Assembly: GCA_963973455.1 (NCBI GenBank)
Contig: CAXAZF010000009.1
Span: 62,001 to 126,000, forward strand
DNA length: 64,000 nt
Source: Marixanthomonas sp002364245
GTDB lineage: Bacteria; Bacteroidota; Bacteroidia; Flavobacteriales; Flavobacteriaceae
Reading direction: 5' to 3'
Part shown: positions 33,476 through 43,655 of the stretch, in pieces
How positions within the stretch are numbered: the stretch's first letter is position 1
How the letters are laid out: each line of letters opens with the position of its first letter
Made by a program: the position numbers and the translations under genes
Notes under the pieces: generated by a model
What the model was told of the DNA's origin: nothing
Seen by the model: only the letters and a program-made list of their open reading frames with translations
Databases searched by the model: none

Positions 33476-35029
33476 CTATAAATCAAACTTGATTCCTTGC
33501 GCTAGTGGCAATTCAGTTGTGTAGTTGATTGTGTTAGTTTGTCTTCTCATATACACTTTCCATGCATCACTACCACTTTCACGGCCACCTCCGGTTTCTT
33601 TTTCACCACCAAAAGCACCACCAATTTCTGCACCGGAAGTCCCGATATTTACGTTGGCAATTCCACAATCTGATCCTTCTACTGATAGAAAACGTTCTGC
33701 TTCGCGAAGATTATTGGTCATAATTGCTGATGAAAGTCCTTGGCGAACTCCGTTTTGCAATTCCAATGCGTTTGATACATCACCTTTATACTTCATAATA
33801 TAAAGTACGGGTGCAAATGTTTCGTGTTGTACAATCTCAAAGTGGTTTTCCGCTTCAGCAATGGCTGGTTTTACGTAGCATCCGCTTTCGTAACCTTCAC
33901 CTTCTAAAACGCCACCTTCAACAAGGATGTTTCCGCCTTCTTCAACTACTTTATCTAGTGCGTGTTGATAGTTTTTCACAGCATCTGTATCAATCAGAGG
34001 TCCTATGTGATTATTTTCGTCTAATGGGTTTCCTATCTTAATTTGTTTGTAAGCATCTACCACAGCATTTTTTACCTTATCATATACATCTTCGTGCACA
34101 ATTAAACGACGGGTTGAAGTACAACGTTGTCCACATGTTCCTACAGCACCAAACACGGCACCAATTACTGTATTTTTAATATTTGCATCTGGCGTTACAA
34201 TGATTGCATTGTTTCCACCAAGCTCTAATAAAGTTTTTCCTAAACGGCCAGCAACTTCTTTAGCTACAATTTTTCCCATTCGAGTAGAACCGGTAGCAGA
34301 AATTAAAGGAACTCTTTCGTCTTTTGTCATCATTTCACCTACCGTATAATCTCCTGTGATTAAACAAGAAATCCCTTCAGGTACGCCGTTTTCAGAAAAT
34401 ACGCGCGCAGCAATATTTTGACAAGCAACAGATGTTAATGGGGTTTTTTCTGAACCTTTCCAAATACAAGCATCTCCACAAACCCAAGCTAAAGCTGTAT
34501 TCCAGCTCCAAACGGCTACGGGAAAGTTGAAAGCTGAAATAATACCAACTACTCCAAGAGGATGGTATTGCTCATACATTCTGTGTCCTGGACGCTCACT
34601 GTGCATGGTTAAACCGTGTAACTGGCGAGACAATCCAACTGCAAAATCACAGATATCAATCATTTCTTGTACTTCACCTAAACCTTCTTGGTAGCTTTTT
34701 CCCATTTCATAAGAAACTAGCTTTCCTAATGGTTCTTTTAAGCGACGAAGTTCGTCATTAAATTTTCTTACAATTTCTCCACGTTGAGGCGCAGGAAGGG
34801 TTCTCCACTCTTTAAAACCTTCAGTTGCTGTAGAAATTACTTTTTCGTAATCTTCTTTTGTGGTAGCAGAAACTTTTCCGATCAGTTTTCCATCTACTGG
34901 GGAATAAGAAGCTATTTCTTCTCCGCCGGAAAACCAGTTTGCACCGGTTGAGGTTCCGTTATTTGTTTCGTTTAACCCTAATTCTTTCAATGCTTCTTCT
35001 ATCCCGAAGCTTGTGGCTACTGTTGACAT
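33476..35029 (-). CDS. Aldehyde dehydrogenase, ALDH7 type (aminoadipate-semialdehyde dehydrogenase family)
   Basis: This 517-residue enzyme oxidises an aldehyde with NAD(P)+. It has the catalytic Cys303 (GQRCTSTRR), the general-base region ELGGNNA, and the FNFPVAVWSWN cofactor region. The stretch ending CGDACIWKGSEKTPL and the overall sequence are characteristic of the ALDH7/antiquitin branch, which oxidises alpha-aminoadipate semialdehyde in lysine breakdown. It precedes HAAO on the same strand order; a role in tryptophan or lysine catabolism is inferred. The terminator at 33376-33409 ends it. Confidence 0.88.
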   Translation of the reverse strand: MSTVATSFGIEEALKELGLNETNNGTSTGANWFSGGEEIASYSPVDGKLIGKVSATTKEDYEKVISTATEGFKEWRTLPAPQRGEIVRKFNDELRRLKEPLGKLVSYEMGKSYQEGLGEVQEMIDICDFAVGLSRQLHGLTMHSERPGHRMYEQYHPLGVVGIISAFNFPVAVWSWNTALAWVCGDACIWKGSEKTPLTSVACQNIAARVFSENGVPEGISCLITGDYTVGEMMTKDERVPLISATGSTRMGKIVAKEVAGRLGKTLLELGGNNAIIVTPDANIKNTVIGAVFGAVGTCGQRCTSTRRLIVHEDVYDKVKNAVVDAYKQIKIGNPLDENNHIGPLIDTDAVKNYQHALDKVVEEGGNILVEGGVLEGEGYESGCYVKPAIAEAENHFEIVQHETFAPVLYIMKYKGDVSNALELQNGVRQGLSSAIMTNNLREAERFLSVEGSDCGIANVNIGTSGAEIGGAFGGEKETGGGRESGSDAWKVYMRRQTNTINYTTELPLAQGIKFDL

Positions 35030-35124
35030 ATTTAAATAAGATTTTGTTCGCTAAATAATTGAACGCGAAGGTACACAATCGTAGTTAGAATCTGAAATTA
35101 TGAGGGTCTCTTTAAAAAAAGCTA

Positions 35125-35661
35125 TTAATCTGCTGTAAACCGTTCGTCTGCTTCCATCACAGTCCCACAGTTATTACAGGTGCGAAGTTCTTTTGAGTTA
35201 TAAAAATGCTTGAAGTGTTTCAGAAAATCTTTTTCAATATCATCTAATTCAAAATAGACCTCATACAATTTATTGTTGCAATTATCGCAAAACCAAAGCA
35301 GTCCATCTTTTCCTTCAAGGTCTTTACGTTTTCGCTCTACAACTAAGCCAATAGAGTTTTCGTGCCTTACTGGAGAATGTGGCACTTTTGCAGGATGTAA
35401 ATACATATCACCAGGACCCAATTTCATGGTTTTCTTTTTCCCTTCTTCTTGAACGTGCACTTCTATTTCGCCTTCTAATTGGTAAAAAAGCTCTTCGGTT
35501 TCGTTATAATGATAATCTTTACGGGCATTGGGACCGGCTACAATCATGACAATATAATCGCCAGCATCTTTATAAAGGTTTTTATTTCCAACAGGTGGTT
35601 TAAGTTGTTCCCTGTTTTCTTCTACCCATTTAGTAAGATTGAAAGGTTTTTTAATAGCCAT
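35125..35661 (-). CDS. nbaC: 3-hydroxyanthranilate 3,4-dioxygenase
   Basis: Opens the ring of 3-hydroxyanthranilate in tryptophan/kynurenine breakdown and NAD synthesis. From ATG 35661 it has 178 residues, normal for bacterial HAAO. The cupin iron ligands are in DYHYNETEELFYQLEG and the HSPVRHENS region. The C-terminal rubredoxin-like zinc site of bacterial enzymes is intact (CDNCN and CNNCG). A longer frame from TTG 35697 is rejected because it would run through a perfect hairpin next to the ATG. It lies 95 bases upstream of the ALDH7-type gene on the same strand. Confidence 0.92.
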   Translation of the reverse strand: MAIKKPFNLTKWVEENREQLKPPVGNKNLYKDAGDYIVMIVAGPNARKDYHYNETEELFYQLEGEIEVHVQEEGKKKTMKLGPGDMYLHPAKVPHSPVRHENSIGLVVERKRKDLEGKDGLLWFCDNCNNKLYEVYFELDDIEKDFLKHFKHFYNSKELRTCNNCGTVMEADERFTAD

Positions 35662-35662
35662 A

Positions 35663-35695
35663 GCCGTATTTTTAGTGTTTTCATAAAAATACGGC
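35663..35695. promoter_or_regulatory. Perfect 12-bp hairpin abutting the HAAO start codon
   Basis: GCCGTATTTTTA (35663-35674) and TAAAAATACGGC (35684-35695) are perfectly complementary around a 9-base loop. The stem ends one base before the start codon of the 3-hydroxyanthranilate dioxygenase gene on the minus strand. It could be an operator or a translational control hairpin. Confidence 0.55.
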
Positions 35696-35721
35696 AAAAG
35701 CTGTAAAGAAAAAAGTGGGAA

Positions 35722-36231
35722 CTATTTTTTATAAAAAAGTTGTGTAAAATAATATCTTCCGTCAGGTGCTTGTATTACACCAAACCCAGAGTGCGTATAA
35801 TTACCTTCAATGTTGGCACGGTGACCAGGGCTGTTTAGCCAAGCGTTAACAACTTCCTCGGCTGTAGGATATCCAAAAGCTACATTTTCACCAACAATTT
35901 TGGCGCCTCTGTCTTTTAATCCTTTTTTTCTAACATCAAAATGATCGTGGTTGATTTCCTCAAGGTCGATCATATAAAAAGTATGGTCTACCGCATAAGC
36001 AGAAGCATATTGTTGATCGCGCTTAAGTGTGGAAAGTCCTTGGGAAGTCCTGTGCTGGTTTACAAGATCTAAAATCTCATTTGCCATTTGCCAATCAGTT
36101 TCGTTGGCAAGGTTCACATCAATTGAATAATCTGCAGTTTCCTCTTCAATAACTGCTGTGTCGTCTTTGCTACAAGAACTCACAGTACAAAATAGTACCA
36201 TGGCCAGTAGGCTAGTTTTTAGTAGATTCAT
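35722..36231 (-). CDS. CAP (SCP/PR1) domain lipoprotein
   Basis: The 169-residue product has a lipobox at Cys20 (TVSSCSKDD). A bacterial CAP domain follows at about residues 50-165: LDLVNQHRTSQGLSTL, HDHFDVRKKG, GENVAFGYPTAEEVVNAWLNSPGHRANI, and the final THSGFGVI...YFTQLFY. CAP proteins are exported and often bind lipids or other surface ligands; the bacterial role is mostly unknown. It is divergent from the isoaspartyl peptidase gene. Confidence 0.88.
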   Translation of the reverse strand: MNLLKTSLLAMVLFCTVSSCSKDDTAVIEEETADYSIDVNLANETDWQMANEILDLVNQHRTSQGLSTLKRDQQYASAYAVDHTFYMIDLEEINHDHFDVRKKGLKDRGAKIVGENVAFGYPTAEEVVNAWLNSPGHRANIEGNYTHSGFGVIQAPDGRYYFTQLFYKK

Positions 36232-36437
36232 AAGTCGGGGGGCATCAAATTTGGGGCATGATGCTGAGTCAAATATAGAAAAAAACTTACAAAAAAATAC
36301 ACTTAATCGATTTTAATGTGCAGTTAATCGATTATTAACATTATTTTTATGATTCTGAAACTTCGTTAAAAAAGCTGTCAGCTTCTATAAACATTAGAAT
36401 TTCCATTATATTCGTATATCCTAAAACTGAATGCCTT

Positions 36438-37508
36438 ATGAAAAAAATTTTAACACTTTTAATCATATTTTTTGTGCTTTTCAGCTGTAAAAATGAAAAA
36501 ATAAAGTCAGAAAATTCTGATAAATTGACCAAAAATGAACAAAACGAAACACCCACTTTCGGAATTGTAATACATGGAGGAGCCGGAACCATCCTCAAGA
36601 AAAACATGAGCGATTCGCTTGAAAACGCATATAAAGAAAAATTAGAAGAAGCTATTACAGTAGGACATACAGTTTTAAAAAATGGTGGCTCTGCTATGGA
36701 AGCCGTTACCAAAACCATCAATGTTATGGAAAACTCTCCTTTATTCAATGCTGGAAAAGGAGCTGTATTTACCCACGAAGAAACAAATGAACTAGATGCT
36801 TCGGTAATGGATGGTGCTACCTTGAATGCTGGAGCCGTTGCAGGGGTAACCCATATTAAAAACCCAATAGATTTAGCGTTAGCAGTTATGAATAATTCAC
36901 CACACGTAATGCTTAGCGGAAAAGGAGCCGAACGCTTTGCCGAAGAACAAGGATTTGAGCTTGTAGACCCCGCATATTTCTACACCGAAAAAAGGTTTCA
37001 ATCGTTACAGCGAATCAAGGACAAAGAAAAAGCTGAATTAGATCACGACTCTAAAGTTTCATTTGCCGAAGATCCTTTCATTAAAGATTCAAAATTTGGA
37101 ACTGTGGGTTGTGCAGCCCTTGACAAAAACGGAGACTTGGCTGCTGGAACTTCAACTGGTGGAATGACCAACAAACGCTGGAATCGTATTGGCGATGCTC
37201 CAATCATTGGTGCCGGAACCTATGCCAACAATGCTACGTGCGCGGTTTCTTCTACCGGTTGGGGTGAATATTTTATTCGCGGAATGGTTGCTCATGATAT
37301 TTCAGCGATGATGGAATACAAAGAAATTACATTACAGGAAGCTGCGGAAGAGGTTATTCAAAAAAAGTTGCCCGATTTAGGAGGAGATGGTGGTATTATT
37401 GCCATTGACAAAAATGGAAATGTCTCTATGGAATTCAATACCGCTGGTATGTATCGTGCTCATATGAATGCAGAAGGCGATTTAAAAATAGGTATTTACA
37501 ATGAGTAA
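36438..37508 (+). CDS. Isoaspartyl peptidase / plant-type L-asparaginase, lipoprotein
   Basis: This 356-residue N-terminal-nucleophile hydrolase matures by self-cleavage before Thr222 in FGTVGCAALDKNGDLAAGTSTGG. It hydrolyses beta-aspartyl dipeptides or asparagine. The N-terminal subunit shows GIVIHGGAGT and NAGKGAVFTHEETNELDASVMDG, both typical. A lipoprotein signal ending at Cys17 (FSCKNEK) places it in the periplasm or on the outer membrane, an uncommon location for this enzyme. It overlaps the ABM-like gene by eight bases. Confidence 0.9.
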   Translation: MKKILTLLIIFFVLFSCKNEKIKSENSDKLTKNEQNETPTFGIVIHGGAGTILKKNMSDSLENAYKEKLEEAITVGHTVLKNGGSAMEAVTKTINVMENSPLFNAGKGAVFTHEETNELDASVMDGATLNAGAVAGVTHIKNPIDLALAVMNNSPHVMLSGKGAERFAEEQGFELVDPAYFYTEKRFQSLQRIKDKEKAELDHDSKVSFAEDPFIKDSKFGTVGCAALDKNGDLAAGTSTGGMTNKRWNRIGDAPIIGAGTYANNATCAVSSTGWGEYFIRGMVAHDISAMMEYKEITLQEAAEEVIQKKLPDLGGDGGIIAIDKNGNVSMEFNTAGMYRAHMNAEGDLKIGIYNE

Positions 37509-37812
37509 TAAAGGTTCATCGTACTACGCAGTTATCTTTACCAGTCAGCAAACTGAAACAATAGAAGGATATGATGATATGGCTCAAACCATGGAAAACC
37601 TTGCAAAACAACAACCAGGGTATTTAGGCATTGAAAGTGCTCGATCTGAAATAGGGATAACCGTAAGTTATTGGAAAAACCTTGAAGCCATTAAAAATTG
37701 GAAAGCAAACCTAGATCACCAAATGGCTCAAAAAATAGGTAGAAAACAGTGGTATGCTTGGTACAAAGTACGAATTTGTAAAGTAGAGCGGGAATATGAA
37801 TTTAATATGTAG
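37501..37812 (+). CDS. ABM-fold (antibiotic biosynthesis monooxygenase-like) protein
   Basis: A 103-residue ferredoxin-like alpha-beta protein: YYAVIFTSQQTE (strand), a helix with MENLAKQQPGYLGIESARSE, then GITVSYWKNLEAIKNWKAN and WYAWYKVRICKVERE. This fits the dimeric ABM/YgiN-like fold, whose members break down or oxidise small molecules or bind haem. The gene overlaps the previous stop by eight bases, which implies coupled expression with a lipoprotein hydrolase for no obvious reason. No active-site residue was recognised. Confidence 0.75.
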   Translation: MSNKGSSYYAVIFTSQQTETIEGYDDMAQTMENLAKQQPGYLGIESARSEIGITVSYWKNLEAIKNWKANLDHQMAQKIGRKQWYAWYKVRICKVEREYEFNM

Positions 37813-38037
37813 CCTTTAGATAAAATTATAATCCGCTACCCCCTTATCTCGTGTTCTAAGCAAAGTATTGTTAAACTCTTGCTAAATGTTAAAATTAAAA
37901 ATACGAAGCTAAAACGTTTCCCCGTTTCATTAAAAGCTCCCTTCCAACATTTTATCAAAAAATGAAATCCCCTGAAAACAAGGGTTTTTATGCCTTTAAA
38001 ATAGCAACATTTGTTTGTTGTTAGCTCGCATTCTTTT

Positions 38038-38045
38038 TAATTTTA
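38038..38045 (+). promoter_or_regulatory. Promoter -7-like motif for the alpha-2-macroglobulin gene
   Basis: TAATTTTA lies 21 bases before the start codon and has TTTG about 20 bases upstream, the usual -33/-7 spacing of Bacteroidota. The 254-base gap in front of the gene otherwise holds only AT-rich DNA with no clear feature. Confidence 0.4.
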
Positions 38046-38066
38046 AGAACACTAAAACCATCAATT

Positions 38067-41000
38067 ATGAAAAAGCTGCATTGTTTGTTCGCTCTATTCG
38101 CTATCATATTTCTTCTTGCTTGCGGGGATAAAGAGCATTCAGAAACCGATAATCTTTTTAAGTTTAAAGATTATATTTCATACAATACCTACGGGAATAA
38201 AAGCATTGCAGAGCCCATTCGTATCGAACTCCAACAACCGCTGGAGCAATTTGAACTCACACAAGAAACTGATACAGATTACCTAAAAATTTCGCCTTCA
38301 ACCAAAGGAAAACTCGTGATTGAAAACGGAAGAACGTTGGTTTTTACACCTACCGAATACCTAAAACCAGATACCGAATATACAGTCACCGTAAAGCTGA
38401 ACAAACTCTATGACGAAGTAGAAAAAGATTTTAAAGAGTACACTTTCAGTTTTAAAACCATTACGCCCAATTTTAAAGTCGATTTAGGAAACCTGCAATC
38501 GTACAGCAAAAAATGGCAATATGTAAATGGAAGCATAGAAACATCAGATGTTATTACGTTGGAAAAAGCTAAAAAGCTGGTTTCGGTACAACAAGGCAAT
38601 AAAAACTTGAAGCTTCAATGGCCTTCGGAAGGGGAGTATGCAAAATATTTCAGCTTTACTATTGATAGTATTCAACGGAAGATAGACGATTCAGAAATTG
38701 AAATAAGCTGGAATGGCGATGCGATAGATTCTAAAACAAAAGGTGAAAACACCTTCAAAATTCCTGGTCAGAACAATTTTACAGTCGTTGATGTAGAAAG
38801 CACCCTTTCACCACAAACCTCGCTTTCTATTAATTTTTCTGATCCGTTGAAAGAAAATCAGGATTTTGCAGGGTTGGTAACTATTGATAGCATTCAAAGC
38901 CTTCGTTTTGAAGTAAACGGTAACGTCCTGAATATCTATCCAAACACACGAATTACCGGTGATGCCAGGGTAACCATTTTCAACGGAATTAAAAACACCG
39001 AAAACTTCGACTTAAAAAAAGAATTTTCTGAACTGGTTTCTTTTGAAGAACTAAAACCCGCTATCCGGCTTATTTCAAAAGGGACAATTTTGCCTAATGC
39101 CAACTCAACTCCATATTACTTTGAAACGGTTAACCTTTCAGCAGTTGATGTACGCATTATAAAAATTTATCAGGATAACATCCTTCAATATTTACAAACG
39201 GCAAACCTTAACAGCAACAGTGTGTACGATATAAAACGCGTAGGAAGGCGCATCGCAAAAAAAACTATTAATCTCACTGAAAATTCGATTGGCAGCAAGG
39301 GTACTTGGAAAGCCCATGCTTTAAACCTTTCAGAATTTTTTAAGGCAGACCCAGGTGCTATCTATCGTGTAGAGCTTAGTTTTAAAAAAGAATATACTAC
39401 GTATGATTGTGCCGATTCTACTTCTGAAGAAATAGAAAACGAAGACTACTACGCCAGCACAGACGAAACCTACGAAGCCGAACTGGAAGAACAGTATTGG
39501 GATAACGAAATTTACCGATGGCGGGATTATACCTATAATTGGCAAGAAAACGACAATCCATGTCATCCTGCTTATTATAATCAAGACAAGATAATAAGTA
39601 GCAATGTATTGGGAAGCGACCTCGGTTTAATCGTTAAAGAAAGCAGCAATCGTTCCTATCATTTTATTACTAACAACTTGCTTACGACCAAACCTGAAAG
39701 TAGCGTAAAGATTAAACTCTATAACTATCAGCAGCAATTGGTGGAAACTGTTACAACAGATTCTGAAGGGATGACCTTATATGACAGTGAAAAAAACATC
39801 TCGTTTGCCGTTGCCCAAAAAGGAAATGATTACGCCTACGCAAAACTGGAAGATGGAAACGCCTTATCATTAAGTAAGTTTGATGTTTCCGGAAAACAAT
39901 TACAAAAAGGAATTAAAGGGTTTTTATATACGGAAAGAGGCGTACATCGTTCTGGTGATAGCATTCACTTGACTTTTGTATTGAACGATGTTGCTAACCC
40001 TTTACCCAAAAACCATCCCGTAAAACTAGAAGTAACCGACGCCCGTGGAAAACTTATACAACGTTCTGTCTTAAGGAACTCAAGTTCTTTTAATGAAACA
40101 GCTAAAAGCAACGAAGGCTTTTACTACTTTCCTATCACTACTCAACAAACCGCTCCAACAGGTAATTGGAATGCTACCGTAACTGTTGGTGGGGTAAAAT
40201 TCAATAAAACACTAAAGGTTGCCACGGTAAAACCCAACCGCTTAAAAATAAAGTTAGATTTTGACGATGAAATCCTCGATGCCAGCAAACCGGTAAAAGG
40301 AACCGCTACAGCCGCTTGGTTACACGGTGCTCCCGCCCGGAACTTGAAAGTAGAAATGGACGCCACACTTAGAACAACTGCTACAGCTTTTAAAGAATAT
40401 CCGAATTATCAGTTTAACGATCCCGTGCGTACTTTTAATGAAGTGGAAATCCCAGTGTTGGATACCAAACTGTCTTCGGAAGGAAGCACAGCATTTTCAA
40501 AAGATTTTGAAATTAGTGGAAAAGCACCCGGTATGCTACAAGCCACTTTTTTAACCAAGGTTTTTGAAGGTGGTGGTGATTTTTCAATCGATGTGTTTAG
40601 CAAAAACCTTGCACCGTATTCACATTTTGTAGGACTGCAATCGCCTGAAGCCCATAAATACGGTTCGTATTTTACAGATGAAAACACAGTTTTTGATGTA
40701 GCAACTGTCGATGCCCAAGGGAATGCAAGTGCAAACCGCAAAGTAGAAGTAAAAGTATTTAGAATTGAATGGCGCTGGTGGTGGAACCGCGGAAACGATA
40801 ATTTATCCCGCTATGAAAATGCAACCATTCACAAACCCGTTAAGGAATTTACGGTTACGGCCAACAGCAAAGGAAAAGCCAATTTTACTGTTAACATTCC
40901 CGAAGATGAAGGCGGTCGGTATTTAATTCGGGTGATTGATAAAGAGTCTGGCCACACCACAGGTAGAGTAGCCTATTTTTATCGCAATTGGTGGAAAGCC

Positions 41001-43622
41001 CCGGTTGATGGCGATGCCGAAAGTGCCAAGATGTTGGTTTTTTCCGCAGATAAAGAAAAGTATAATGTTGGCGAAGAAGCCTTTATTACTTTTCCTTCGG
41101 GGAGTGAAGGTCGAGCCTTGATTAGTGTGGAAAACGGCACTGAGGTTTTAGCAACTCATTGGATTGAAACCAAAAAAGGCGAAACCAAAGCTGCTATCAA
41201 GCTTACCAAGGAGATGACGCCCAACGTGTATGTGAATATTTCCTTGTTGCAACCGCATGCACAGACCAAAAACGATTTGCCCATTCGTTTGTATGGTGTA
41301 ATTCCGTTGTTGGTGGAAGATGCTTCAACCATCTTAAAACCTGAAATCAATATGCCAAGTGTATTGAAGCCAGAAGAAGATTTCACTGTGAATGTTTCCG
41401 AAGCAAATGACAAATCAATGACCTATACATTGGCCATGGTCGATGAAGGTCTGCTGGATTTAACCCGCTTTAAAACACCAGAAATCCATAAAGCTTTTTA
41501 TACCCGCGAAGCCTTGGGCGTTAAAACCTTTGATATGTACGATGATGTAATTGGTGCGTATTCTGGAAGTGTGGATAATATTTATGCTATTGGTGGTGGC
41601 GATGTGGCTGCCGGTGCCAAAAACCGAAAAGCTGACCGATTTAAACCCGTGGTAAAATATATAGGTCCGTTTAGTTTGAAAGCCGGCGAAAAAGCATCGC
41701 ATACGCTCACTATGCCTAATTATGTTGGTTCGATTCGTACCATGGTTATTGCTGGTGACAACTCAAAAAGTGCCTATGGAAAAACAGACGAAACGACACC
41801 GGTACGAAAGCCATTAATGGTGCTAGCCTCGCTTCCTCGGAAATTGTCCCCAGGTGAAAAAGTAACGCTTCCAGTAACCGTTTTTGCGATGGAAGAAAAA
41901 GTGAAAAATGCAACGATTACAGTAAAAACTGGTGATGGATTGAAGCCTATCAACGGGACTTCAAAAAACATATCATTTCCATCGGTAGGCGACCAAATTG
42001 TAAATTTTGAATTTGAAGTACTACCAACTTCCGAAATACAAACCATTGAAGTATTGGCTTCCGGAAACGGAGAAAAAGCGAGTTATAATGTAGAGATTGA
42101 TGTAGAAAACCCGAATCCTATTTCACAAAAAACTACTCAATACACATTAACTGAAAACGGAAATGAAATTATCAATTTTGAAACCTTCGGCGTGTCAGGA
42201 AGTAACGGAGCCATGCTCGAATTTTCTACCGTCCCACCGATGAATTTTGGCAAACGGATGGAATATTTAATTCGATATCCACACGGTTGTGTAGAGCAAA
42301 CTACCTCAGCAGCCTTTCCACAGTTGTTTTTAGCCGACGTGTTTGATATTACGTACGATAAGAAACAAGACATTCAGAAAAATGTAGAAGCCGCCATCAG
42401 AAAGTTGGGGACGTATCAAAACACCTCTGGCGGTCTCAGTTATTGGCCTGGCGAACGGGAAGCAGATGAATGGAGCACCAATTACGTAGGCCACTTTATG
42501 CTACAGGCGAAGCAAAAAGGATATGCCTTGCCCATTTCGTTTTTAAGTAGTTGGTTGCAGTTTCAGAAAAATACAGCACGGCAATGGCGCAATAGCAGTA
42601 CGAGTTACAATTCCAGTTTAACGCAAGCGTATCGATTGTACACCTTGGCACTGGCTGGTCAACCCGAATTAGCCGCAATGAATCGACTTAGAGAGTCTAA
42701 AAACCTGAGTAATGATGCCAAATGGAGATTGGCAGCAGCTTATGCTTTAGCTGGAAAAATGAACGTGGCTGAACAAATTTCACAAACGGCAAACATCAGT
42801 TTTGAACCTAAACGATATGATTATTACACCTATGGATCACCTTTCAGAAACAAAGCAATGGCTTTAGAAACAATGGTGGCTTTGGGAGATTCAAAACAAC
42901 GGGATATGGCAATTTCCGTAGCGAAAGAATTATCATCACAACGTTGGTACAGTACACAAGAAACAGCGTATGCTTTGTTAGCTATGGCAAAAATGATCAA
43001 TAAAAATGGCGGGAAAGCGATGGAACTCACTTACACGGATAATGGAAAAACCAAAACGATCAAAGCCGAACGTGCCGTAGCGCAACGAGAACTTGGGTTT
43101 TCTATGGGTGGTAACTCAGTTTCCGTTTCCAATAAAAAAGGAAATGTAGTCTATGTTACTTTAATTCAGCAAGGAAAACTTCCGTTAGGAAAAGAGTTAG
43201 CAGAGCGAAAAAACCTTACCATTAAAGCGCAATATTTAGATGGTACTGGGAAAAAAATTGACGTTTCTAAATTACGTCAAGGAACAGAAATTTCTGCAAC
43301 CGTTACAGTTACCAACACTTCAAACGACCATATCAACAACGTGGCGCTCACTAAAATTTTTCCAAGTGGGTGGGAAATTGTCAACACTAGTTTTACAGAG
43401 CTTGGTGGCGGTGCAAATGGCGAGGCTCGTTATACTGACATTCGTGATGACCGAGTCAATTTTTACTTCGATTTACGAGCGAAGAAGTCGAAAACGTTTA
43501 CAGTGAAATTGAATGCTTCCTATTTAGGAACCTATTATTTACCCGGAACTCAGGTGGAAGCAATGTATGACCGTAATTATTATGCACGCAATAAGGGTAT
43601 GTGGGTTGAGGTTGAAAAGTAA
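38067..43622 (+). CDS. Bacterial alpha-2-macroglobulin-like lipoprotein with thioester
   Basis: A very large (1851-residue) lipoprotein with a lipobox at Cys19 (LLACGDK). It has many MG-type beta domains, an insert rich in acidic and aromatic residues around 455-490, and a complete thioester motif GCVEQ with Cys1408 near residues 1407-1411. The ensuing helical region (AAIRKLGTYQN, SYWPGEREADEWSTNYVGHFML) is the TED. Such proteins are thought to trap foreign proteases in the periplasm by covalent attachment. It lies beside a PBP1C gene, its regular genomic partner. Confidence 0.93.
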   Translation: MKKLHCLFALFAIIFLLACGDKEHSETDNLFKFKDYISYNTYGNKSIAEPIRIELQQPLEQFELTQETDTDYLKISPSTKGKLVIENGRTLVFTPTEYLKPDTEYTVTVKLNKLYDEVEKDFKEYTFSFKTITPNFKVDLGNLQSYSKKWQYVNGSIETSDVITLEKAKKLVSVQQGNKNLKLQWPSEGEYAKYFSFTIDSIQRKIDDSEIEISWNGDAIDSKTKGENTFKIPGQNNFTVVDVESTLSPQTSLSINFSDPLKENQDFAGLVTIDSIQSLRFEVNGNVLNIYPNTRITGDARVTIFNGIKNTENFDLKKEFSELVSFEELKPAIRLISKGTILPNANSTPYYFETVNLSAVDVRIIKIYQDNILQYLQTANLNSNSVYDIKRVGRRIAKKTINLTENSIGSKGTWKAHALNLSEFFKADPGAIYRVELSFKKEYTTYDCADSTSEEIENEDYYASTDETYEAELEEQYWDNEIYRWRDYTYNWQENDNPCHPAYYNQDKIISSNVLGSDLGLIVKESSNRSYHFITNNLLTTKPESSVKIKLYNYQQQLVETVTTDSEGMTLYDSEKNISFAVAQKGNDYAYAKLEDGNALSLSKFDVSGKQLQKGIKGFLYTERGVHRSGDSIHLTFVLNDVANPLPKNHPVKLEVTDARGKLIQRSVLRNSSSFNETAKSNEGFYYFPITTQQTAPTGNWNATVTVGGVKFNKTLKVATVKPNRLKIKLDFDDEILDASKPVKGTATAAWLHGAPARNLKVEMDATLRTTATAFKEYPNYQFNDPVRTFNEVEIPVLDTKLSSEGSTAFSKDFEISGKAPGMLQATFLTKVFEGGGDFSIDVFSKNLAPYSHFVGLQSPEAHKYGSYFTDENTVFDVATVDAQGNASANRKVEVKVFRIEWRWWWNRGNDNLSRYENATIHKPVKEFTVTANSKGKANFTVNIPEDEGGRYLIRVIDKESGHTTGRVAYFYRNWWKAPVDGDAESAKMLVFSADKEKYNVGEEAFITFPSGSEGRALISVENGTEVLATHWIETKKGETKAAIKLTKEMTPNVYVNISLLQPHAQTKNDLPIRLYGVIPLLVEDASTILKPEINMPSVLKPEEDFTVNVSEANDKSMTYTLAMVDEGLLDLTRFKTPEIHKAFYTREALGVKTFDMYDDVIGAYSGSVDNIYAIGGGDVAAGAKNRKADRFKPVVKYIGPFSLKAGEKASHTLTMPNYVGSIRTMVIAGDNSKSAYGKTDETTPVRKPLMVLASLPRKLSPGEKVTLPVTVFAMEEKVKNATITVKTGDGLKPINGTSKNISFPSVGDQIVNFEFEVLPTSEIQTIEVLASGNGEKASYNVEIDVENPNPISQKTTQYTLTENGNEIINFETFGVSGSNGAMLEFSTVPPMNFGKRMEYLIRYPHGCVEQTTSAAFPQLFLADVFDITYDKKQDIQKNVEAAIRKLGTYQNTSGGLSYWPGEREADEWSTNYVGHFMLQAKQKGYALPISFLSSWLQFQKNTARQWRNSSTSYNSSLTQAYRLYTLALAGQPELAAMNRLRESKNLSNDAKWRLAAAYALAGKMNVAEQISQTANISFEPKRYDYYTYGSPFRNKAMALETMVALGDSKQRDMAISVAKELSSQRWYSTQETAYALLAMAKMINKNGGKAMELTYTDNGKTKTIKAERAVAQRELGFSMGGNSVSVSNKKGNVVYVTLIQQGKLPLGKELAERKNLTIKAQYLDGTGKKIDVSKLRQGTEISATVTVTNTSNDHINNVALTKIFPSGWEIVNTSFTELGGGANGEARYTDIRDDRVNFYFDLRAKKSKTFTVKLNASYLGTYYLPGTQVEAMYDRNYYARNKGMWVEVEK

Positions 43623-43655
43623 AATATCACTTATATAAAATGTTGAAATTAAATT

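Noticed and set aside
35662..35697. HAAO start at 35697
   Set aside because: That codon is a TTG, and the added residues would be encoded across the perfect hairpin; the ATG at 35661 gives the normal family length.
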